A DNA stretch of 64,000 nt from Rhodanobacter sp. L36 (lineage in GTDB: Bacteria > Pseudomonadota > Gammaproteobacteria > Xanthomonadales > Rhodanobacteraceae), in assembly GCF_009765755.1 (NCBI RefSeq), contig NZ_LMUV01000011.1, positions 847,576-911,575 on the forward strand, in the 5' to 3' direction. Every line of letters begins with the position of its first letter. Positions within the stretch are counted from its first letter, which is position 1. The position numbers and the translations under genes are program-made. The notes below the pieces were generated by a model. The model was not told the DNA's origin and searched no databases. It worked only from the letters and a program-made list of their open reading frames with translations. Shown here piece by piece: positions 48,638 to 57,112 of the stretch.

Positions 48638-49555
48638 CTACTTGCGCGTCATCGATAACGAAGGCGCATCGAACGCGACCTCGCCCGCAACACGATCCAC
48701 ACCGCGATAAAGCTTTACGCCGATGTCGATCAGCAGAAACAGGATCGACGCACTGATCAGGCTGAGCGCCACGCGATTCGGTACGGCTTCCCTGAAGACC
48801 GGGCCGGCGACGAGAAACCACAACAGCACCAGCACCACCGCCGCGCCCAGCGCGACGTCCACTCGGCGTAGCGATACATTCCAGCGGCCTCGAACAGCCA
48901 GCGTCGCAAACAGAATCGCCTGGCATCCCCACAACACGAACAGCACCGGCAGGCGCGTGTCGTGGAACGTCGGGTCATAGTCCAGCCACGCGGCAAGTTT
49001 GTGACCATGCGTCAGTTGTGCGAACAACCAGCCCGGCGCGCCATACGCGATAATGCCGAGCCCGATTACCACGATCAGCAGCACGGAGCCGATGCGATTC
49101 ACCTTGTCGCGTTCGCGCGGCACCCATGCAGCTTCGCTCGCGCCACGTCGCTGCATCAAGCTGCGACATCCGAAATAGACAACCAGCACGCCTAGCCACG
49201 CGAGTATCGCCAAGGCGAGCGAATTGGCCGGCGATGATTCGTTGCTCAGAGGCGTCAGCGCCACGAGCACCGCGATGCCGATCACTGCGGCAAATCCGAA
49301 GCGCCGCGTCTGCGTTGCCGGCACGATGACCCACGGTTCGAAGTATCGCGCGGCCACGTCCTGCGGTGTGCCGAAAGCGCGCAATCCTGCCAGCGCGATA
49401 TCGGCGTCGAGTACGCGCCCTTGAGCCGCTGCACGACCCTGCAATTCTTCACGTACCAGTTCACGCAATTCGAGCGCGACATCCCTGCGCTGCTTCCGCG
49501 GAAGCAACTGCGTGACGTCGTCCACGTAGGTTGCAATCATCGAATCAACGTCCAT
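48638..49555 (-). CDS. Membrane protein with N-terminal HAAS domain
   Basis: The 305-residue protein opens with a helical HAAS (heavy-metal/alanine-rich associated signalling) region (YVDDVTQLLPRKQRRDVALELRELVREEL). About six membrane segments follow (AAVIGIAVLVALT, LALAILAWLGVLVVYF, VLLIVVIGLGIIAYG, LFVLWGCQAILFATLAV, LGAAVVLVLLWFLVAG, LSLISASILFLLIDIGV). Its start overlaps the padR-type gene upstream by 11 bases, the usual PadR-HAAS pairing, in which the regulator controls the membrane protein. The function is unknown. Confidence 0.8.
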   Translation of the reverse strand: MDVDSMIATYVDDVTQLLPRKQRRDVALELRELVREELQGRAAAQGRVLDADIALAGLRAFGTPQDVAARYFEPWVIVPATQTRRFGFAAVIGIAVLVALTPLSNESSPANSLALAILAWLGVLVVYFGCRSLMQRRGASEAAWVPRERDKVNRIGSVLLIVVIGLGIIAYGAPGWLFAQLTHGHKLAAWLDYDPTFHDTRLPVLFVLWGCQAILFATLAVRGRWNVSLRRVDVALGAAVVLVLLWFLVAGPVFREAVPNRVALSLISASILFLLIDIGVKLYRGVDRVAGEVAFDAPSLSMTRK

Positions 49556-49892
49556 CGTGTCCTCCGTTCGTGAGTAATCGACCCATCGCTTCGTTCAAGC
49601 CATACCAGGTTTCGGTCAGTCGCTTGAACAAGCGTCGGCCTTCCGCACTCAGCACGTAATAACGTCGAGGCGCGCCCTCGTTCGTGCGCCATTCGCTGCT
49701 CAGTACGCCCTGTGTTTCCAATCGACGCAACAGCGGATACAGCGTGCCTTCCTCGATCACCATGCCGCAGTCGGCCAGTGCCTGGCGCAATTCGTATCCG
49801 TAACGAGGCGAGCGAAGTTGCGACAACGCCGCCAGCACGATGACGCCGCGGCGCAGTTCGAGCGCGAGTGGTGGAATATCATCCTTAGCCAT
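49545..49892 (-). CDS. PadR family transcriptional regulator
   Basis: The 115-residue winged-helix protein has the PadR core LRRGVIVLAALSQLRSPRYGYELRQAL, then EEGTLYPLLRRLETQGVLSSEW and PRRYYVLSAEGRRLFKRLTE. The ATG at 49892 gives MAKDDIPPLALELRRG. Its 3' end overlaps the HAAS membrane gene by 11 bases, so they are co-translated. It likely represses its own operon in response to an unknown signal. The longer upstream frame has no support. Confidence 0.9.
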   Translation of the reverse strand: MAKDDIPPLALELRRGVIVLAALSQLRSPRYGYELRQALADCGMVIEEGTLYPLLRRLETQGVLSSEWRTNEGAPRRYYVLSAEGRRLFKRLTETWYGLNEAMGRLLTNGGHDGR

Positions 49893-50093
49893 GTGCCGCA
49901 CTGTACTGTGCGGCAAACAGTAAGTCAACGACGCATGCAGGCCTGTCGACATCGCGCCATCACGAGACGCCGAACAGACGGCTACTCGCGCACGGCGGTA
50001 TCGCGCCTTCCGCGGTTCCGGCTCCAACATCCTGTGAACAAATCGCGGATTTTTTCCGTTATGGTGATCGTCCCCAGCTGACGTTCGCCATGC

Positions 50094-50645
50094 ATGACTC
50101 TCTCTCCCCTGGAAATCTGGCGCGCTGCAATCGCACGTGTGCTGATCGAACATCAACCACGCCTGCCGCATGATCTCGATGCGCTGTGTGCGTCATTGAC
50201 GGCGGTGACCGATCACACCGACTCACGTCGCGCGTTGTCGGAACGCGCCGCACAGATCGACACCAGCTACCGCCGCTGGCTCGTGGCCGAAGGCGACGGT
50301 TATTCAGCGATTCTCATCGGTTGGCCGGCCGGTTATCAGACGCCGGTACATGATCACGATGGCCTTTGGGGCATCGAACTGGTTCTGTGCGGTGCCTTGC
50401 ATGTCGACGAATTCAAGCTGATGTCGGGGCAGCAACCCAGCCCCGTGCGCACGCTGGATCTCACGCCCGATCACGCCGCCGTTTTCGACGAAGCGGCGTA
50501 TGCGCATGCATGCTCGAATCCATCGGCCAGCGTGCCCGCGCTCAGCCTGCACGTGTATGGCGGGCCGCTGCAGTCGTACTCGGTCTATCCGCCGACCAGC
50601 GACGAACTGCCCCGCCGTCAGTCCACCAACACCGAGCCGCTTTGA
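50094..50645 (+). CDS. Cysteine dioxygenase family (cupin) protein
   Basis: The 183-residue protein has the CDO-type cupin fold. The first metal motif is PVHDHDGLWGIELVLCG (two His, then Glu spaced as in the family), and the third His may be in AYAHACSN. CDO oxidises cysteine to cysteine sulfinic acid; bacterial relatives also act on mercaptopropionate. The exact thiol is not clear. The ATG at 50094 starts MTLSPLEIWRAAIARVL. It is divergent from the PadR pair and convergent with the TPR-like gene. Confidence 0.85.
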   Translation: MTLSPLEIWRAAIARVLIEHQPRLPHDLDALCASLTAVTDHTDSRRALSERAAQIDTSYRRWLVAEGDGYSAILIGWPAGYQTPVHDHDGLWGIELVLCGALHVDEFKLMSGQQPSPVRTLDLTPDHAAVFDEAAYAHACSNPSASVPALSLHVYGGPLQSYSVYPPTSDELPRRQSTNTEPL

Positions 50646-50646
50646 A

Positions 50647-51423
50647 CTAGAGCGCGCCGCCCGCGTGGCTCGGCGCGTCGACCTGTTGCAACGGGCCCAC
50701 CGTGACGTGGCCACTCCAGCCGTCGAAGACATTGATCGCGGCATGGTCGATCTGTTTCGTCACCGCCTGGATCGTGGGGCAACTCTCCGGATCGTTGACC
50801 GGACTTGAGGCAGGCGACATCCCGGCGAGGCAGAACTTGCTGCCGCCCTTGTCCAGCCGGGCAAGGTCCGCCATGCCTCGGGTGTAACGCTGTTCCGCGC
50901 GCGTGGCCGCGACAGCATCGGCATAAGTGGCGCGCATCGTGGTCAGGAGATTGTCCGCCTCGCGTCGATCGGCGCGGCTCGCCTTGGCGTACAGCGCATC
51001 GTGCGCCGCCTTGAACGTCGAGTTCGGACGTTCGGAAGCGAGTGTCCACCACGCGAGCGCAAGCGGTCGGTTCACCGGCTGGTGATCACCCTGCAACGCC
51101 ATCACGCCGAGCACGTACTGCGCGGGCTTGCTGGCCCAGCTCGCCGCGGTCGTGAAAAATTTCTTCGCATATTCGTAGCGCTGCAAACCGTAGCTCTGCG
51201 AGGCGAGGCAATAGTAGTAATCGCCCGGCAGAAATCTCTCTTCGCCGATCACGCAATGCGCAGCGGCCAGGTCGGTATCGCTGGGCACTTTCGTCGCGCT
51301 CGATGCAGCGGATGCCGGCGTAGTGTCCTGCGCCGCGGACACCGACATCAGTGACACCAGCGATGTTGCGAGCAAGCCGGCGAACATCCAGCGCGGCATG
51401 ATTTTCCTTGATGACATCGCCAT
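50647..51423 (-). CDS. Exported protein with SEL1/TPR-like repeats
   Basis: The 258-residue product has a signal peptide (PRWMFAGLLATSLVSLMSVSAAQ). The mature part contains helical repeat elements (CLASQSYGLQRYEYAKKFFTTAASWASKPAQYVLGVMAL, then RPLALAWWTLASERPNSTFKAAHDALYA) typical of tetratrico/SEL1 repeats. A tail with two Cys-containing segments (KFCLAG.., ESCPTIQAV) may form a disulfide. A strong AAGGAG precedes the start ATG. The role is unknown. It lies downstream of the M1 peptidase on minus, after a terminator. Confidence 0.75.
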   Translation of the reverse strand: MAMSSRKIMPRWMFAGLLATSLVSLMSVSAAQDTTPASAASSATKVPSDTDLAAAHCVIGEERFLPGDYYYCLASQSYGLQRYEYAKKFFTTAASWASKPAQYVLGVMALQGDHQPVNRPLALAWWTLASERPNSTFKAAHDALYAKASRADRREADNLLTTMRATYADAVAATRAEQRYTRGMADLARLDKGGSKFCLAGMSPASSPVNDPESCPTIQAVTKQIDHAAINVFDGWSGHVTVGPLQQVDAPSHAGGAL

Positions 51424-51534
51424 CGCTTATCTCCTTGGGTAGTCCGATGCGGCATGAATGATCAACGCAACCGGTACGCATGCTAACGGAGCTTTTGTCG
51501 TATGGATGACATCAATCGCACATCGACTTTTTCT

Positions 51535-51562
51535 TGCGAAAAAGCCCCGGATTCCGGGGCTT
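51535..51562 (-). terminator. Terminator after the M1 aminopeptidase gene
   Basis: Stem AAGCCCCGG/CCGGGGCTT with loop of 3, followed on minus by TTTTTCGC. It lies 36 bases after the peptidase stop and 111 bases before the next minus-strand gene. Confidence 0.85.
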
Positions 51563-51597
51563 CTTCGTCCAACCATCAGCATGAAATTGCGCGCCGA

Positions 51598-54249
51598 TCA
51601 GTCGCCGTTTTTCTCCAGCCATGCATCGATCGCGGGCATGCGCTCGTTGCGGACCATGATGCGATAGCGGATGTTGCCCACGACCGTGTTCGAAACGCGG
51701 CGCGAACCGGCAGCGATGTGCGCGTTCGCATACGTATTGATCTTGTCGATCATCGCGGGGTTGAACGAACTGCCGCCAAGCGCCGGGTAGTAACGACTGC
51801 TCGACGTGGAATCCACCAGCTTGTCGACCTGCGCGCGATGCGCCATCGCGAAATCGAAAGCCATGTCCGGGTGGTGGTAGGCGACCGCGGCAATCATGCC
51901 CGAGCTGTTGGTCGCGCCCGGTTCGTCGGTGATCGCCAGATCCAGCGCGCGTTGCGCGAGCGCGTCGTCTTCGGCGATCGATAGCAGCGAGTACAGCTGA
52001 TCCTTGATCAACGGCGTTTTCTCGTTCCTGGCCGTCGCGTGCAGCTTGTCCCAAGTCGCCGCATCCGCGTGCGCAGCCACCACAGCGAGGATGGTCTTAC
52101 GCAGTTCGGCCGGCATCGCCTTCGGATCCGTGTCCTGCGCGGCATAGCGACGACGCGCTTCGGCGATCACCGTGTCGTCGCCGAGATCGGCCAGCACGCC
52201 GATCAGCTGCGTGCGAAGAATCGCGACGGGATCCGCTTCACCCGCACGCGCTTCCCAGCCGACTCGCGCGAATACCGGCGACAGCCGCTTGATCGCGAAC
52301 GCGCGGAATCGCGCCTGCCGTTTCGCATCGCCGCGGTAATAGTTGTTGAGCGAATCGAAATCCTCGGCGACGTCCTGCCAGATCTGCGGATCGGCATCGG
52401 CCGGCGTGTTCTTCGAAAGACTCAGCACATCGGACGCCGGCTGCAGGCCAGCCATGCCGAGCGCCCAGGTGTCGCTCAGCAGGCCGAGCTGATCGATCGG
52501 CGCGAGCTTGGCGAAGCTGTCGCGGATCGAAGCGAACTGCGCTGGCGCATACAGCGTGCGGTAGTAACCGCTCTGCCCCGCGTTGACGATCACCGGACCG
52601 CAACCGCTCACCGCAAGCGTGGCCTTGCCGTCGCTGACCAGCGTGCGTGCGGCTGTGCCGCCGATGCTCTGCGCGATCACCGGCACGCGCCATTTCAGCG
52701 CGGCCTTGTTCGGTCGGTCACGCGTGAACTCACCTTGTGCGAGGTTGAGCATGGTCTTGCCATCACTGCATGCGGAGGCTTCCACGCGAATCAACGGAAT
52801 GCCCGGCTGCAGCGTGAAATCATGCGCGATGGCGGTGATCGGCTTGCCGGCTGCCGCTTCCACTTCGCGCCACAAATCGTCGGACGTCGTGTTGCTGTAC
52901 GCGTGCGCCTTGATATAGCTGCGCACGCCGGCGCGCCAGACGTCCGGGCCGACATACGCCTCGAGCATGCGGATCACCGCCTCGCCCTTGGCATAGGTGA
53001 TGTTGTCGAAGGCCTGACTCGCCTGCTCCACCGTTTCCACGTGCTGCACGACCGGATGCGTGGTTGCCATCGCATCGAGCGACATCGCCGATTCACGCGT
53101 GCCGACCGCATCCAGCACGGTGTTCCACTCCGGGTGCAGGCGCTGGGTGGTGCGCGAAGCCATCCATGACGCGAAGCCTTCGTTGAGCCACAGGTCGTCC
53201 CACCAGCTCATCGTCACCAGATCGCCGAACCACTGGTGCGCCATTTCGTGCGCTGCCGTGTTGAACACTTCCTGCTTGTCCGACTGGGTCGAGAACGACG
53301 GGTCCAGCAGCAACGCGTATTCGAACGTGTAGATCGCGCCCCAGTTCTCCATGGCCGAAAAGAAATTGCTGCGACCGGGCGATGCGATGTTGTCGAGCTT
53401 GGGCAGCGGGTACGGCACGCCGAAATAATCGTTGTATTCGTGCAGCACATCCTTCGCCGATTTCAACGTGAAGCCGGCCTGCGACGACATGCCTTTCTGC
53501 GTGATCACGCCGATCTCGGTGTTGCCCGACATGGTGGTGGCGCGCTCGAATTCACCCACGCTGAAAAACAGCAAATACGTGGACATCTTCGGCGACTGCT
53601 GAAAACGCACGCGCGTCATGCCGTTGCCGACATCGGTCTTCGACGCCACCGGCATGTTGTTCACGGCCATGTCGGCGCTCGGCACCACGGCTTCGAGATT
53701 GAACGTGGCCTTGTAGGCCGGCTCGTCCCACGAAGGAATGAAACGGCGCGCGTCGGAATTCTCGAACTGCGTGTACAGCGCGCGCTTCTTGCCGGCCTTG
53801 GTGTCGTAGTCGATCGCGAAAAGACCGTTGGCCTGCGTCTCGATCTTTCCGGTGTACGCCATCGCCAGGCGATAGCTGCCGGCAGGAACTGGTGTGGCAA
53901 ACGTGAAGGTTGCGGTTTGCGCCTGCTCGTCCACGCTCACCTTCGGCGCGGCAATCGCCTTGCCACTGGCGGGCGTGAGCGACACCGACGAGAACGTCAT
54001 GTTGATCGCGTTGAGCGTGATGCTGCTGGTCGGCTTGAGCACATCGACGGTCACCGTCACCTTGCCGTCGAAATTCATCGACTGCGCGTGCGGCGTCACC
54101 GATACGTCGTAGTGCGAAGGCACCACGCCGCGCGGCAGTTGCGTCGTGGCCTGCACGGCGGGCGCGGCGGCGGGCATGCTCGCCGCCATGCCGATGGTCG
54201 ATGTGCCAGTCAGCGCCAGCGCGATGGCGGAATACAGAAAGCTTCGCAT
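51598..54249 (-). CDS. Exported M1 family zinc aminopeptidase
   Basis: The 883-residue precursor has a signal peptide (FLYSAIALALTGTSTIGMAAS), so it acts in the periplasm or outside. The family signatures are FSAMENWGAIYTFE (GAMEN-type exopeptidase motif) and the zinc site HEMAHQWFGD near residue 334 with Glu in NEGFASW 18-19 residues later. The N-terminal beta domain (THYDVSVTP-like) and a C-terminal ERAP1-type helical domain (residues 530-870) are present. It resembles the aminopeptidase N / puromycin-sensitive group, used to trim peptides from protein breakdown; in this region an S53 endopeptidase is also encoded. It is monocistronic on minus. Confidence 0.93.
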   Translation of the reverse strand: MRSFLYSAIALALTGTSTIGMAASMPAAAPAVQATTQLPRGVVPSHYDVSVTPHAQSMNFDGKVTVTVDVLKPTSSITLNAINMTFSSVSLTPASGKAIAAPKVSVDEQAQTATFTFATPVPAGSYRLAMAYTGKIETQANGLFAIDYDTKAGKKRALYTQFENSDARRFIPSWDEPAYKATFNLEAVVPSADMAVNNMPVASKTDVGNGMTRVRFQQSPKMSTYLLFFSVGEFERATTMSGNTEIGVITQKGMSSQAGFTLKSAKDVLHEYNDYFGVPYPLPKLDNIASPGRSNFFSAMENWGAIYTFEYALLLDPSFSTQSDKQEVFNTAAHEMAHQWFGDLVTMSWWDDLWLNEGFASWMASRTTQRLHPEWNTVLDAVGTRESAMSLDAMATTHPVVQHVETVEQASQAFDNITYAKGEAVIRMLEAYVGPDVWRAGVRSYIKAHAYSNTTSDDLWREVEAAAGKPITAIAHDFTLQPGIPLIRVEASACSDGKTMLNLAQGEFTRDRPNKAALKWRVPVIAQSIGGTAARTLVSDGKATLAVSGCGPVIVNAGQSGYYRTLYAPAQFASIRDSFAKLAPIDQLGLLSDTWALGMAGLQPASDVLSLSKNTPADADPQIWQDVAEDFDSLNNYYRGDAKRQARFRAFAIKRLSPVFARVGWEARAGEADPVAILRTQLIGVLADLGDDTVIAEARRRYAAQDTDPKAMPAELRKTILAVVAAHADAATWDKLHATARNEKTPLIKDQLYSLLSIAEDDALAQRALDLAITDEPGATNSSGMIAAVAYHHPDMAFDFAMAHRAQVDKLVDSTSSSRYYPALGGSSFNPAMIDKINTYANAHIAAGSRRVSNTVVGNIRYRIMVRNERMPAIDAWLEKNGD

Positions 54250-54561
54250 GACATTCCCTCGGAATCGGTTTCGACAGTCCCACGGACGATCGGTCTACGT
54301 TGGCAAGGGACCGCGGCCCCTGCGTTGCAGCACAGCATCTCTACTCTCTGCGCAACGACGGATAGTGCATTCCCTGCCCGTTTTCAGACACCGCCGGAAG
54401 TCATGCTGTCGATGGCTTGTAATCGCCGGAGGAATGCGCGCTGTCTTCGCGCCGCGCTTGCCGTGTTTCGTCGCGCCATCCGGGTTTTCGTCGCAAAGGC
54501 CGTGAGCCCGGTGCCGCGGCTGGCTATGCTCGGCGTCACAGGAAACACACCGGGGACCATC
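54250..54561. promoter_or_regulatory. Divergent intergenic region between the M1 peptidase and the histidine kinase
   Basis: 312 bases with no supported gene; it must hold the promoters of both neighbours. An AGGAGG-like site before an ATG near 54431 opens only a short frame, judged chance. No clear operator repeat was found. Confidence 0.3.
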
Positions 54562-55815
54562 GTGATCAAAAGCTTCTTCTTCATCGTGCGTATCGTGGTG
54601 GCGTGGTTCGCGTTGTTCCTGGTGATCGCCCTGTGCTTCAACGCGCTCGGCAGTCACAATCCCGCGCCGGTGTTTTTCGTCGGCTGCATCGCGATGGTGT
54701 TCGTGATCACCGGCGCCTTTTCGCACATGCGCCGGGTGCGGCTCATCGTCGGGCGCATCGACGAAGGCACGCTGGGCAATCGCCAGCGCCGGCAGATCGA
54801 GATGCCGTTCGAAGCCGGCGAGGCGTTCGACCTGCTCGACGCGGCGATCCGCGAACTGCCGCGAACCGAACACGTCGAGAGTTTTCGCGACAGCCTGCAA
54901 GTGCGTGCCCGCGTAAAGCGTCCCGACACTTACGGCCGTCACATGCTCGGCGCGTTCGATCCCAGCCGATGGATGGGCCACATGCGCAACCAGATCCTCG
55001 CCACCGTCACGCCCGGCGACGGCATCGGCAGCGTCACGCTGATCTGTGAGCCGGAAAGCGGCGCGTGGAGCGACTGGTTCCGCGTCGACGACGGCACCAA
55101 CCTGGAAAACGCCGAGGCGATCACCCGCGCCATCACCCGCCGCGTCGCCGAACGCCGCCGCAACGAAACGAAGGCGAACGCGCAGACCGCGACCGAGAAA
55201 GAGCTCACCGTCGCCAAGCTCAGCCTGTTGCACGCGCAGGTCGAGCCGCACTTTCTCTACAACACGCTGGCCAGCGCGCAATACCTCACGCGCAGCAACC
55301 CGGCGCAGGCCGACGAGATGCTCGGCCACCTCATCACCTATCTGCGCCGCTCGCTGCCGAGCGTCGATGACACGCTCTCGATGCTCGGCGATGAACTCGA
55401 ACGCGCACGCGCCTATCTGGAAATATTGAAACTTCGCATGGGCACGCGGCTCGGCCTGCAGATCGACGTGCCCGAAGCGCTGCGCATCACGCCGCTGCCG
55501 CCGATGATGTTGCAGACACTGGTGGAAAACGCGATCAAGCACGGGCTGGAGCCCAAGCCCGCCGGCGGCACCGTGTGGATCTTCGCGCGTCGCGACGACG
55601 ACACCATCGCGATTACCGTGGCCGACGACGGCCAGGGCTTCGGCGATGCGAGCGGCGGCACCGGCATCGGCCTGAAGAACGTGCGCGAACGGCTGCGCCT
55701 GATGTACGACGGCGAAGCATCGCTCGCCGTCGTCGCCAACGTGCCGGCCGGCGTCGCCGCCACCATCACCGTACCGGTATCCACGAGGCCAGCATCCACG
55801 GGAATCATCGCGTGA
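54562..55815 (+). CDS. Sensor histidine kinase, LytS/YehU (His_kinase PF06580) type
   Basis: The 417-residue protein has two N-terminal helices (FFFIVRIVVAWFALFLVIALCFNAL and PVFFVGCIAMVFVITGAF). A helical region follows, then the phosphoacceptor block LSLLHAQVEPHFLYNTLASAQYL and the ATPase part LVENAIKHGL, DDGQGFGDASGGTGIGLKNVRERLRL. It is shorter than LytS because the multi-helix sensor part is absent. The start was set at GTG 54562 with GGGGA six bases before; longer in-frame starts exist but lack a ribosome site. The stop overlaps the response regulator GTG (GTGA). Confidence 0.9.
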   Translation: MIKSFFFIVRIVVAWFALFLVIALCFNALGSHNPAPVFFVGCIAMVFVITGAFSHMRRVRLIVGRIDEGTLGNRQRRQIEMPFEAGEAFDLLDAAIRELPRTEHVESFRDSLQVRARVKRPDTYGRHMLGAFDPSRWMGHMRNQILATVTPGDGIGSVTLICEPESGAWSDWFRVDDGTNLENAEAITRAITRRVAERRRNETKANAQTATEKELTVAKLSLLHAQVEPHFLYNTLASAQYLTRSNPAQADEMLGHLITYLRRSLPSVDDTLSMLGDELERARAYLEILKLRMGTRLGLQIDVPEALRITPLPPMMLQTLVENAIKHGLEPKPAGGTVWIFARRDDDTIAITVADDGQGFGDASGGTGIGLKNVRERLRLMYDGEASLAVVANVPAGVAATITVPVSTRPASTGIIA

Positions 55816-56576
55816 GCCGCGCGGTCATCGCCGAAGACGAAGCCCTGCTGCGCAGCGCACTCGGTCGCCTGCTCGCCGAAACCTGGCCCGAGCTCGACGT
55901 CATCGCCGAGTGCGAGGACGGCGCCTCCGCACTGGAAGCCATCGCCGAATACAAACCCGACGTGGCCTTTCTGGACATCCGCATGCCCGGCCTCACCGGG
56001 CTCGAAGTCGCCACGGCGGCCATCGAATCCAGTCCTGCCACGCAGATCGTTTTCACCACCGCGTACGATCAATACGCCATCGATGCGTTCGATCGCGGCG
56101 CGGTCGATTACCTGCTCAAGCCGATCGTGCCCGAGCGACTGGCAGCCACCGTGCAACGACTCAAGGCCCGCGCCGCCAGCGGCATCCCTGCCGATATCGC
56201 GCAGACCCTGCGCCAACTCGCACAGGCCGCGACGCCGAGCGGACACGCGACGCCGCTGACCTGGATCACTGCCAGCGCCGGTCGCGAGACGCGGCTGATC
56301 ATGGTCGACGACATCGTGTATTTCCGTGCCGACAACAAGTACACCGTCGCGGTGACGGCGGATGGCGAATCGCTGCTGCGCAAACCGATCCGCGAACTGC
56401 TCGACGAGCTCGACCCGAACACCTTCAAGCAGATTCACCGCTCCACCATCGTCAACCTGAAAGCCATCGCCGCGGTGATCCGCGACGACACCGGCAAGGG
56501 CACGCTGCGACTGAAGCAGCGACCGGAAACACTCACCGTCAGCCAGCCTTTCATGACGCTGTTTCGCCACATGTAG
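55812..56576 (+). CDS. LytTR-type response regulator
   Basis: The 254-residue protein has a receiver domain (IAEDEALLRSALGR, phosphoacceptor Asp in VAFLDIRMPGLTG, Lys in DYLLKPI). A Ala/Pro-rich linker follows, then a LytTR DNA-binding domain (DDIVYFRADNKYTVAVTADGESLLRKPIRELLDELDPNTFKQIHRSTIVNL). The GTG start overlaps the kinase stop by four bases, so the two are coupled. The target genes are unknown; the divergent M1 peptidase or the adjacent lipoprotein gene are candidates by position only. Confidence 0.93.
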   Translation: MSRAVIAEDEALLRSALGRLLAETWPELDVIAECEDGASALEAIAEYKPDVAFLDIRMPGLTGLEVATAAIESSPATQIVFTTAYDQYAIDAFDRGAVDYLLKPIVPERLAATVQRLKARAASGIPADIAQTLRQLAQAATPSGHATPLTWITASAGRETRLIMVDDIVYFRADNKYTVAVTADGESLLRKPIRELLDELDPNTFKQIHRSTIVNLKAIAAVIRDDTGKGTLRLKQRPETLTVSQPFMTLFRHM

Positions 56577-56607
56577 CGGCAGCGACTCATCACCCACGAG
56601 GCAGACC

Positions 56608-56997
56608 ATGCACAAGCTCGTCACCCTGTTCTGTATCGCCGCCGCCCTCACCGGCTGCAACCGCCCTGATCGCACGATCGTGATGCGCAGCAATGCCAAC
56701 GGCACCGATTCAATCAACAGCCGCGTCACCGTGTTCGGTTCGAAGTCGACCTTCGCATGCGTGGACAGCCGCAGCGGCCAATGCCACTACAGCGTGTTCG
56801 CGCACGCATGCACCGAAGTCGCGACATGCGATGAGTCGCCGGTGCTCGAGCTCATCGTGGCTGCAGGGCAGAAGCAAAGCGTCAACAGCCTGCCGACCGA
56901 TTTCCAATTATGCGTGAACGCCGACGCCGCGCCGAAAAGCTCGCAGTGCCTTCATCCGGATGCCGCCGGCCAGCACGCCGTTGCGGCGACGCGTTGA
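56608..56997 (+). CDS. Putative lipoprotein downstream of the two-component pair
   Basis: The 129-residue product has a short leader and lipobox (CIAAALTGC). The mature part has an even number of cysteines (FACVDSRSGQCHYSVFAHAC, TEVATC, QLCVNAD, SSQC) suggesting disulfides in the periplasm. It follows the response regulator by 31 bases and may be co-transcribed. No family was recognised. Confidence 0.65.
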   Translation: MHKLVTLFCIAAALTGCNRPDRTIVMRSNANGTDSINSRVTVFGSKSTFACVDSRSGQCHYSVFAHACTEVATCDESPVLELIVAAGQKQSVNSLPTDFQLCVNADAAPKSSQCLHPDAAGQHAVAATR

Positions 56998-57112
56998 GTC
57001 ACGAGTCGCGCACGTATTCATCCCTCAGCGACAACCCGTTCACTCCGCGCAGCTCAGGATCGGAAGCGGTGCCTAACGCGTGCCTCTATCCCTTCATGCT
57101 CCGGAGCACGTC

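Noticed and set aside
53236..54561. Long upstream extension of the histidine kinase frame
   Set aside because: It is antisense to the M1 peptidase gene, and only the part after GTG 54562 resembles kinases.
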